Below the pieces are notes generated by a model. The model had not been told where the DNA came from. It saw nothing but the letters and a program-made list of their open reading frames with translations, and did no database searches. From NCBI GenBank assembly GCA_031280075.1, contig JAITHG010000042.1:1-5434 (forward strand): a DNA stretch of 5,434 nucleotides, written 5' to 3'. Within the stretch, counting starts at the first letter, position 1, and each line of letters starts with the position of its first letter. The DNA is from Eubacteriales Family XIII. Incertae Sedis bacterium. Lineage in GTDB: Bacteria; Bacillota_A; Clostridia; Peptostreptococcales; Anaerovoracaceae. This document shows positions 1-4,928 of this stretch, piece after piece. A program made the translations under genes and the position numbers.

Positions 1-18
1 TTCTGCTTATTCCGTTCT

Positions 19-39
19 CCCCACCAGAGGTGGGGGTTT
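19..39 (+). terminator. Terminator-like hairpin at left edge
   Basis: Bases 19-25 (CCCCACC) pair perfectly with 29-35 (GGTGGGG) around a 3-nt AGA loop, followed by G and TTT. This is a 7-bp GC-rich stem with only a short T run, so it is at best a weak intrinsic terminator for a gene lying left of the window on the + strand. No T tract follows in the opposite direction. It would separate that unseen upstream gene from the regulator's own promoter at 59-87. Confidence 0.4.
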
Positions 40-58
40 AATGTCTGGCGTAATTAAG

Positions 59-87
59 TTGATCTCTGGAGCAACCAAGGGTACAAT
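59..87 (+). promoter_or_regulatory. Predicted sigma-A/sigma-70 promoter of the LysR-type gene
   Basis: A -35 element TTGATC (59-64) and a -10 element TACAAT (82-87, one mismatch to TATAAT) are separated by exactly 17 bp. The predicted start is near 94, giving a leader of about 35 nt that ends in the GGAAGGA ribosome binding site (117-123) ahead of the ATG at 129. This is a consensus match by eye; no start site is mapped. Confidence 0.5.
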
Positions 88-112
88 GTTCCATACAGGG
101 ATTCGCCGGAAC
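88..112. promoter_or_regulatory. Dyad at the predicted start of the LysR-type gene
   Basis: GTTCC (88-92) is mirrored by GGAAC (108-112) across 15 bp, placing the dyad over the predicted transcription start near 94. It could be an autoregulatory operator or a leader hairpin. The arms are only 5 bp, so chance is possible. The left part (GTTCCA then TACAGGG, 88-100) recurs in split form at the importer promoter (2660-2677). Confidence 0.3.
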
Positions 113-128
113 GCGTGGAAGGAACACC

Positions 129-1061
129 ATGTACAGCATCACATTCCAACAGATCGAGGCCTTCTTGACAATCGCCAAGCACATGAACCTGTCCAAGGCC
201 GCCGATGCCCTCTACATCTCCCAGCCCGCGATCAGCAAGACCTTGCAGCGCTTTGAGGAAGGCGTGGGCATGCGGCTGTTCCTGCGCAGCAACCAGGGCG
301 TGTTCCTCACGCCGGAGGGTGAGCAGCTCCGCGCGAAGCTCGAGCCCCTGTACCACAGGCTCAACCAGGCGATCGACGAGGTGCGCGCCGATTCGGACGC
401 GCCGCCGAAAACGCTGCGCATCGTCGAGCCCACCATATACGACCTCTCGGAAAACTACATAGAAGCGAAGGGGCTCATCCGGCACTTCGAAGAACTGCAT
501 CCGGAAATTCAGGTGGTCGAATCCCTCTGCGACTTCCGGGAAATGCGCCAGTCGCTCGAGTTCGCGAAGACGGATGTGGCCATTTTGCAGGATTTCGTGC
601 TGGACGAAATGGAGAACATCCACTACAAACGCATCTCGGAATTCAGGATGTTCGTCGCGATGTCCGTAGAGCACCCTTTGGCGAAGAGTGCCACCCTGCC
701 CATCGACGCGCTGTCCGGGGAGGTGTTCTACCGCGTTCCCTATCTGAACGAGGAGCGCTCGCGCGAAATCTATGCAGAGGAATGCCGCGAGATCGGTTTC
801 ATGCCAAAACGCTTCGAATTCGTTGAGAACGTCCAGACACTGATGCACGTCTTCCGGGAAAAGAGAGGCATCGGCATCGTCGGGCGCTTCACCCACTTCG
901 GGGAAGACGACATCCGGTACTATCCCATCCCAGAACTAAGCCGCCCCAAATACATTGTCGCAGCGTGGCGCAGCGACCGCCTCACACCGGAGGCGAAGCT
1001 CTTTGTCCGCCTGCTGCCTGGGGAGGAGCTCCTCATGGACAAGACTCAGAGCACGATATAG
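129..1061 (+). CDS. LysR-type transcriptional regulator
   Basis: The 310-residue product has the usual length and two-part plan of LysR-type regulators. Residues about 4-63 form the winged helix-turn-helix: a FQQIEAF start, the AADALYISQPAISKTLQ recognition core (residues 24-40), and a wing ending FLTPEGE. A linker helix follows (about 64-90), then a periplasmic-binding-protein-like effector domain from about residue 95 (TLRIVEP) to near the end. These proteins usually act as tetramers that bind DNA upstream of target promoters and respond to a small ligand; the ligand here is unknown. The ATG at 129 is chosen because GGAAGGA lies just upstream and the N-terminus matches the family. The gene is not divergent from its presumed target. 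It converges on the UroD-like operon and overlaps that operon's last gene by 16 bp. Control of the importer and the UroD-like genes is inference from proximity. Confidence 0.95.
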   Translation: MYSITFQQIEAFLTIAKHMNLSKAADALYISQPAISKTLQRFEEGVGMRLFLRSNQGVFLTPEGEQLRAKLEPLYHRLNQAIDEVRADSDAPPKTLRIVEPTIYDLSENYIEAKGLIRHFEELHPEIQVVESLCDFREMRQSLEFAKTDVAILQDFVLDEMENIHYKRISEFRMFVAMSVEHPLAKSATLPIDALSGEVFYRVPYLNEERSREIYAEECREIGFMPKRFEFVENVQTLMHVFREKRGIGIVGRFTHFGEDDIRYYPIPELSRPKYIVAAWRSDRLTPEAKLFVRLLPGEELLMDKTQSTI

Positions 1062-1195
1062 CTCATGATAAAGCGAAACAGCTCCTCGTCCAGCTCCTCC
1101 GTGACGGGTCTGAACTTCTCGGCTGCCTCTGCGTCAAAGTCCGGATGCACCTTCAGATATTCGTCAAACCCTTTTAGATAGTCCTTGTCTTCCAT
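1046..1195 (-). CDS. Small acidic protein (49 aa), unknown function
   Basis: I do not recognise a family. The frame runs from ATG (1195-1193) to TGA (1048-1046). A perfect AGGAGG (1209-1204) sits 8 nt upstream of the ATG, which is the main reason to call this short frame a gene. It begins MEDKDYLKGFDEYL. By my count it has 14 Asp/Glu against 6 Lys/Arg and eight Phe/Tyr, with a hydrophobic C-terminus (FRFIMSYIVL). No Cys and no obvious membrane span are present. It probably folds as two short amphipathic helices joined around HPDFD (residues 17-21). It lies 40 bp downstream of the UroD-like gene on the same strand, so co-transcription is likely and it may be a partner or accessory of that enzyme (inference). 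Its last codons overlap the end of the LysR-type gene on the other strand. Confidence 0.7.
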   Translation of the reverse strand: MEDKDYLKGFDEYLKVHPDFDAEAAEKFRPVTEELDEELFRFIMSYIVL

Positions 1196-1235
1196 TGATA
1201 TTGCCTCCTGCTGATATTACCGCCGGCGTATGACC

Positions 1236-2393
1236 TCAGTACACCGCGTTGTCGCGCACCCATTCCAGCACCGCCTGCAGCTTGCCGACATCGATCGTCC
1301 GCACGTCCATTACGCTCTGGTTGAACGTGAAGAAGAAATGTCCCGTCTTCATGCCGACATCGAGCAGCCGCTTCGCCTCGTCGATGCATTCCTCCTTGCT
1401 GCGCGTGAGCGTGATCATCGGGTCGAAGAAGCCGCCCCAGGCGTGCCCCTGCCCGAACGTGTCCGCAAAGACCTGCGGGTCGCCCTGGTCGCACCAGCCG
1501 ATGGTCGAGGCAGGCAGCGTCGCGAGGAAGTCCGTGTAGCGCGTCCAGTCCTGCTCGATGAAGAGCGTACTGCTGACCCCCAGCTTCTCCACCCGCAGGA
1601 TCAACTCCTTGAGGGATGGCCAGAAGAATTCCTCGAACTGCCGTCGGTTCATGAACGGTCCGATGTGCAGCGGAATGAAGCAGCCCCTGCCCGGCGCAGG
1701 CGCACCCGGCGCGGCGAGCCGCACCATGTAGGGGAGGATGGCCTCAACGGCTGCCTTCACTTTTTCCGGATAACGGTAACAGTCCGAAGTGATGTTGCCA
1801 AAGCCCCTGAACTGATCGGAGATGAAATCGAGCGGCGCGACCGTCGTGGGACCTGCGATCGTCCCTGCCGCATAGCCGAAGCGCTCCGCCATCTTCCCGT
1901 AGATGGCGAGATGGGCATCCGTCTGCCTGCGGTACTCTGCGAATGCCTTCGCAAACGAGAGGCTGCGGTTCACCGGGTCTGCGTCCAGCTCCGAGCAGAC
2001 GCGCGGCATGATGACCTCGAGGATCATCTTGAACGGCCCTTCGATCCACTGGTCGTACTCGTCCTCTTCCATGAGGATCATGCCCGAGTGCTGCACCGCA
2101 CCGCCCGAGCCCATCACCCAGTTTTTCGAACCGAGGATGTCGTAGACCGGCGGATAGCGCAGGTTGACGGACGGAAGGGAGTCCGAATAGAAGGTCTCGC
2201 AGACCAAGGCGTGCGCCTTCTCCGCAAGCGCCAGGTCGTAGTGGCAGTCGAGCAGGCGTACATCCGCCAGCCCAGCCGCCGCCTCCAGCGTAAACAGCGC
2301 AAACACCGGCACGCGCTTCGGCGTGCGCAGGGCGACCAAGTCCTCCCGTATGGCGTTCCGCTCTTCAAAAAGTCTCATAGCCTGTTCATTCAA
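1236..2393 (-). CDS. Uroporphyrinogen decarboxylase (URO-D) superfamily protein, likely methyltransferase-type, not HemE
   Basis: The 385-residue product resembles the URO-D superfamily, which includes HemE and the corrinoid-linked methyltransferases MtaA, MtbA and CmuA. Supporting segments are VPVFALFTLEAA near residue 28, APLDFISDQFRGFGN (186-200) followed by a YRYPEKV segment, the central strand-helix unit around FMNRRQFEEFFWPSLKELI (247-265), and GWCDQGDPQVFADTFG (299-314) with a downstream GGFFDP turn. It lacks the N-terminal MRQAGR motif of true heme-pathway HemE. The HxC zinc motif of MtaA-type enzymes is also missing: the equivalent strand appears to read TLFIEQDW (276-283). The catalysed reaction is therefore uncertain; methyl transfer involving a corrinoid protein or a related cofactor is a family-based guess, and no corrinoid protein is in view. 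Translation probably starts at TTG (2393-2391), placed by the Shine-Dalgarno at 2409-2400. The small acidic protein gene follows 40 bp downstream. Confidence 0.8.
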   Translation of the reverse strand: MNEQAMRLFEERNAIREDLVALRTPKRVPVFALFTLEAAAGLADVRLLDCHYDLALAEKAHALVCETFYSDSLPSVNLRYPPVYDILGSKNWVMGSGGAVQHSGMILMEEDEYDQWIEGPFKMILEVIMPRVCSELDADPVNRSLSFAKAFAEYRRQTDAHLAIYGKMAERFGYAAGTIAGPTTVAPLDFISDQFRGFGNITSDCYRYPEKVKAAVEAILPYMVRLAAPGAPAPGRGCFIPLHIGPFMNRRQFEEFFWPSLKELILRVEKLGVSSTLFIEQDWTRYTDFLATLPASTIGWCDQGDPQVFADTFGQGHAWGGFFDPMITLTRSKEECIDEAKRLLDVGMKTGHFFFTFNQSVMDVRTIDVGKLQAVLEWVRDNAVY

Positions 2394-2399
2394 GGAAAC

Positions 2400-2409
2400 T
2401 CACCGCCTT
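2400..2409 (-). promoter_or_regulatory. Ribosome binding site that fixes a TTG start
   Basis: On the - strand AAGGCGGTGA matches the anti-Shine-Dalgarno complement AAGGAGGTGA at nine of ten positions. Its GGCGG core ends 9 nt before the TTG at 2393-2391. The first in-frame ATG (codon 6) is 15 nt further on and would be too far from this site. The TTG is therefore the better start for the UroD-like gene. Confidence 0.65.
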
Positions 2410-2511
2410 CAAATATAGAATAATGTCAACTCCCGCTGTCCCCTCCACATTAGCCCATTCCGGAGGATGCGTAAAATAATGATTTCATACCGTGTATAAA
2501 CGCCCCATTAT

Positions 2512-2560
2512 GGCAGGAATCGGCAGGCACCCCCAAAGCGGCAGGCTTCCCACGCCTGCC
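2512..2560. repeat. Three direct GGCAGG copies plus one inverted copy
   Basis: GGCAGG occurs at 2512-2517, 2522-2527 and 2540-2545, and its inverse CCTGCC at 2555-2560. The first two copies are 10 bp apart, one helical turn. The second and third share the 8-mer CGGCAGGC (2521-2528 and 2539-2546). Such an array in a divergent control region could be a multi-site operator, or it could provide alternative RNA pairings in a leftward leader. No known regulator is implied. Confidence 0.45.
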
Positions 2561-2561
2561 G
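2539..2561. promoter_or_regulatory. Strong hairpin between the divergent operons
   Basis: CGGCAGGC (2539-2546) pairs perfectly with GCCTGCCG (2554-2561) around a 7-nt loop, giving an 8-bp GC-rich stem. No T run follows on either strand, so it is not an intrinsic terminator. It lies upstream of the predicted importer promoter. It would be transcribed only in a leftward leader, where the other CGGCAGGC copy (2521-2528) could compete for the same arm. Confidence 0.45.
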
Positions 2562-2580
2562 GCCGTGTGGCGATGGACAT

Positions 2581-2600
2581 CTATAATATTCTGATTATAG
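2581..2600. promoter_or_regulatory. Perfect 20-bp AT-rich dyad, candidate LysR-type binding site
   Basis: CTATAAT (2581-2587) is mirrored exactly by ATTATAG (2594-2600) with a 6-bp centre. It is centred at 2590.5, about 63 bp upstream of the start predicted from the promoter at 2619-2647. LysR-type activators typically bind a dyad near -65, so the position fits. The symmetry gives a T-N12-A rather than the textbook T-N11-A. Each arm also contains a consensus TATAAT -10 hexamer, one per strand, but neither has a recognisable -35. Confidence 0.5.
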
Positions 2601-2618
2601 CGCGCCCCAAACAGTTAT

Positions 2619-2647
2619 TTTACACGGAACAAGCCTGCAAATATGAT
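2619..2647 (+). promoter_or_regulatory. Predicted promoter of the ABC importer operon
   Basis: TTTACA (2619-2624, five of six to TTGACA) and TATGAT (2642-2647, five of six to TATAAT) are separated by exactly 17 bp. Transcription would start near 2654, giving a leader of about 117 nt before the lipoprotein ATG at 2771. It is the best rightward promoter in the gap. It is flanked by a dyad at about -63 and another at the start site. Confidence 0.6.
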
Positions 2648-2650
2648 TTT

Positions 2651-2676
2651 CCTGTAAACGTTCCAGAACGTACAGG
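2651..2676. promoter_or_regulatory. Imperfect 26-bp dyad at the importer transcription start
   Basis: CCTGTA (2651-2656) pairs with TACAGG (2671-2676), and CGTTC (2659-2663) with GAACG (2666-2670), separated by an AA bulge on the left arm. The dyad covers the predicted +1. As DNA it could be an operator that blocks initiation; as RNA it could form a hairpin at the 5' end of the transcript. The GTTCCA and TACAGGG words also occur at the LysR-gene start site (88-100). Confidence 0.5.
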
Positions 2677-2743
2677 GTCTGTCGCGTCGGCAGCCATGCG
2701 CTGCACCAAAACGGATGCGATGCCCTGCTGCAAAAGGTGGCGG

Positions 2744-2757
2744 CGCGCTGGGGCGCG
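2744..2757 (+). promoter_or_regulatory. GC hairpin abutting the lipoprotein ribosome binding site
   Basis: CGCGC (2744-2748) pairs with GCGCG (2753-2757) around TGGG. The stem ends at the base before AAAGGAGG (2758-2765), the Shine-Dalgarno of the lipoprotein gene. It does not hide that site but could stack next to it. It may tune initiation or simply reflect the local GC run. Confidence 0.3.
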
Positions 2758-2770
2758 AAAGGAGGAAAGC

Positions 2771-3943
2771 ATGAAAAAGCGGTTACTGAACGGGATGCTT
2801 GCTGCGGTACTCTGCCTCGCCCTCGTGTTTGGGGCGGCAGCCTGCGGAGGCGGCGGGGACGACGGCGGAACGCAGAGCCCGCCGGAAGGCACGGAAGGCG
2901 ATGCGCCTGCGGGCGGCAGCGGAACCTATCACATCGGCTATCTCAACTTCGGTCCGGACTGGATCCTCAACCGTTACGCCGAGGAGGCGCAGGAGGTCGC
3001 CCTGATCGCGAACCCTGACAACAACTTCCAGATCGCGGACGGCGGCTTCATGGCGGACAAGATGACGACGGAGATCCAGAGCCTGCTGGCGAGCGGTGCG
3101 CAGGCGCTGTGCTACGACGCGCACTTCGAGACCATGCTGACGGACACCATCGCCAAGTGCAAGCAGGCGGGGGCTGCCCTGCTGATCGCGCACATCCCCA
3201 CCTTCCCAGAGCGCTATGAAGAGATCCGCGCTTACGACAAATTCGTCGGATACTTCGGTTCAGATCTCTACAAGGCGGGCTACCAGCTCGGCGAGCAGGC
3301 GGCAAAGGACGGCGGAAAGAAGTGCATCATCGCCTCCGGCGCAAAGGGCACGATCGACATGAACGGCAAGATCGACGGCTTCACGGAAGGCTTCACGAAG
3401 GGCGGCGGCGAGATCCTCGAGGTCATCACGACGACCCTGCCGACCGAGGTCGAGGGGCGCGTGGCGGATTCGCTGGCGGCACACCCCGACTGCGACACCA
3501 TCTACGGGACGACCGGCGCGCACACCCTCGGTTCCCTGAGCGCCGCCGGCAAGTCCGGACGTGACCTGCTGTTCTACAGCTCCGACCTCGACCCCGACCT
3601 GACGCAGATGGTCATCGACGGCAAGATCAAGGCGGGCGACGCGGGCAGCACCGTCGAGTGGGCGCTCGGCATGACGATGCTCATCAACTTCCTGGACGGG
3701 CATCCCGTCCTGGACGATGATGGACAGGCTCCGATCATCGACTGGATGTACCCCCTGCTTGTCACAAAGGACAACGCGCAGGCAGTGCTCGACGGCTGGA
3801 TCGCGAAACACCCGATGGACCAAAAGATGGTGGAACATTTCCTCTGGGCGAAAAACCCGGACATCTCCTATCAGGACTACAAGGACTTCGCCGACAACTA
3901 CACGGTCGACTGGTTCCTTGATTTCAAGAAGCAGTTCGAATAA
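2771..3943 (+). CDS. Substrate-binding lipoprotein of a CUT2/ribose-type ABC importer
   Basis: The 390-residue protein is the likely extracytoplasmic ligand receptor of the importer. MKKR plus a hydrophobic stretch (about 5-24) forms a signal peptide ending in a lipobox-like AAAC, with Cys25 as the predicted lipidated residue. A flexible Gly/Asp/Pro tether follows (26-51). The two-lobed type I periplasmic-binding fold (Peripla_BP_4, RbsB-like) begins at about residue 53 (HIGYLNFGPDW). It shows the family's AEEAQ first helix, the IQSLLASGAQALCYDA segment (102-116), and a second-lobe start near KKCIIASG (183-190) with IDGFTEGF (201-208). A C-terminal stretch of about 45 residues past 345 is longer than in ribose-type receptors. 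The ATG at 2771 is set by AAAGGAGG (2758-2765) and by the signal peptide; the frame is open further upstream without such support. The ligand is unknown: sugar, nucleoside or a related small molecule. The permease follows after 22 bp. Confidence 0.9.
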   Translation: MKKRLLNGMLAAVLCLALVFGAAACGGGGDDGGTQSPPEGTEGDAPAGGSGTYHIGYLNFGPDWILNRYAEEAQEVALIANPDNNFQIADGGFMADKMTTEIQSLLASGAQALCYDAHFETMLTDTIAKCKQAGAALLIAHIPTFPERYEEIRAYDKFVGYFGSDLYKAGYQLGEQAAKDGGKKCIIASGAKGTIDMNGKIDGFTEGFTKGGGEILEVITTTLPTEVEGRVADSLAAHPDCDTIYGTTGAHTLGSLSAAGKSGRDLLFYSSDLDPDLTQMVIDGKIKAGDAGSTVEWALGMTMLINFLDGHPVLDDDGQAPIIDWMYPLLVTKDNAQAVLDGWIAKHPMDQKMVEHFLWAKNPDISYQDYKDFADNYTVDWFLDFKKQFE

Positions 3944-3965
3944 AAAGAAGACAACTGGAGCAACC

Positions 3966-4928
3966 ATGGAATTTTCGGGAAGTTTGCGGCGGACACTCCT
4001 GTCCGCCCTCATCCTTGCAGCCGCAATCACCCTCTTCGCCGTCCTTTTCAACATCGCCTTCGACGGGAAGTTCCTGACGCGGTCCAACATCAACAGCCTG
4101 CTGACCAACGCCGTCATGGCATCCTTCGCGGCATGGGGCTTCTGCTTCGTGTTCGCGCTGAACTACATGGATCTGTCCATCGGTGCCGTCATCATGCTCT
4201 GTGTCTACGCCTCCGGAGAGCTCGGCAACGTGCTGGGTCCGGTCGGCGTCGTCGTGGCAGGCATCGGCGTGGGCGTCCTCGTCATGACCTTCAACTTTGC
4301 TGTCTTCACGTGGACGCGCGTCCCTTCGTGGGTGGCAGGGCTGGGGCTTGCCCTTCTCTACGAAGGGCTGATCTCCCTGTACCAACGTTACAAGGAAGGT
4401 CTTGGCACAAATTTGGTCATGCTGCGGGAGGAATACGCGATCCTGGGCAGACCGCCCCTCATCTACGTGGTATTCGCAATCGGTGCCGTCCTCGCCTACC
4501 TGCTCTACAACCGCTCTTCGCTCGGGTTGGCTGCGCGATCTGTGGGCAGCAGCCCGGACGTGGCGCGGGCGATGGGCATCGGCATCCGGCGAACCCTAGT
4601 GCTGACGGGCATCGTATGCGGCATCTTCGTAGGGTGCGCGGGCTTCCTGCGGGAGAGCTTTGCCCTGCTCGTGCAGGTTCCGCAGAGCCTATCGAGCCTC
4701 GCCGTCATCTTCCCGCCCTTCGCCGCCATCTTCATCGCGCAGGTACTGAGCCGGTGGGTGAACATCATCGTCGCTGTGCCCTTCTGCGCCCTCCTCATCT
4801 ATATCTGCTACAATGTCCTGAGCATCACTGGCGTGCCGTCCGGGACGATCTCGGAGTTTGTGCTTGCGCTGTTCATCGTCGTGTTCGGCATCATCGCGCA
4901 GAGAGGGACGAGGGAGGTGGTGAAATGA
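3966..4928 (+). CDS. ABC importer permease, RbsC-like (BPD_transp_2 family)
   Basis: The 320-residue protein is strongly hydrophobic, with roughly eight to ten membrane spans beginning at residue 11 (LLSALILAAAITLF). It has the length of ribose/galactose-type permeases. Family landmarks are LNYMDLSIGAV (65-75), matching the GxDLSVGS region of RbsC, and a cytoplasmic loop NRSSLGLAARSVGSSPDVARAMGI (182-205), the coupling segment facing the ATPase. Two such subunits, or a heterodimer if a second permease lies beyond the window, would form the channel. The ATG at 3966 follows a modest GGAG (3957-3960) and starts at the expected first helix. The reading frame is open upstream into the lipoprotein gene, but that part is not permease-like. 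The stop codon overlaps the ATPase start in an ATGA, so the two are translationally coupled. Confidence 0.9.
   Translation: MEFSGSLRRTLLSALILAAAITLFAVLFNIAFDGKFLTRSNINSLLTNAVMASFAAWGFCFVFALNYMDLSIGAVIMLCVYASGELGNVLGPVGVVVAGIGVGVLVMTFNFAVFTWTRVPSWVAGLGLALLYEGLISLYQRYKEGLGTNLVMLREEYAILGRPPLIYVVFAIGAVLAYLLYNRSSLGLAARSVGSSPDVARAMGIGIRRTLVLTGIVCGIFVGCAGFLRESFALLVQVPQSLSSLAVIFPPFAAIFIAQVLSRWVNIIVAVPFCALLIYICYNVLSITGVPSGTISEFVLALFIVVFGIIAQRGTREVVK

Larger units (their letters stand above)
2394..2770. other. 377-bp divergent intergenic control region
   Basis: This gap separates the leftward UroD-like operon from the rightward importer operon. It is locally much richer in A and T than its flanks (for example 2411-2425, 2471-2500, 2581-2600 and 2611-2650). 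An open frame in phase with the lipoprotein extends back to 2492, but it has no ribosome binding site and no lipoprotein-like sequence before 2771, so I treat it as non-coding. It holds GGCAGG repeats, a hairpin, two dyads and a good rightward promoter, listed separately. I found no convincing leftward promoter. A TTGACA on the - strand (2429-2424) has no -10 at proper spacing, and a perfect leftward TATAAT (2599-2594) lacks a -35. Confidence 0.8.

Noticed and set aside
38..57. TTAAT-N10-ATTAA inverted repeat upstream of the LysR promoter
   Set aside because: The arms are only 5 bp of A/T sequence and differ from the 2581-2600 dyad, so a shared operator cannot be supported.
54..896. Long open frame on the - strand (280 codons) opposite the LysR-type gene
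   Set aside because: It is the antisense shadow of a well-supported LysR gene in GC-rich DNA, rich in Arg, Leu, Val and His without domain order, and has no matching ribosome binding site.
1023..1034. Perfect 12-bp palindrome GAGGAGCTCCTC near the end of the LysR gene
   Set aside because: As RNA it has no adequate loop beyond a 4-bp stem and no T run follows on either strand. It encodes GEELL in the LysR frame, so it is probably coding coincidence rather than a terminator.
1230..2423. 397-codon open frame on the + strand opposite the UroD-like gene
   Set aside because: Its translation is an Arg/His/Asp-rich string with no recognisable fold, while the opposite strand encodes a coherent URO-D superfamily protein with a placed ribosome binding site.
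2424..2429. Consensus TTGACA on the - strand as a -35 for the UroD-like operon
   Set aside because: A -10 at 16-18 bp would fall on GC-rich bases within the ribosome binding site, and transcription would begin too close to or after the start codon.
2492..2770. Upstream extension of the lipoprotein reading frame
   Set aside because: The added 93 residues would bury the signal peptide, contain a putative promoter and dyads, and lack a ribosome binding site.
3260..4117. 285-codon open frame on the - strand across the lipoprotein and permease genes
   Set aside because: It spans two convincing genes and their junction, shows the typical Val/Arg/Asp-rich antisense composition and has no supporting start signals.
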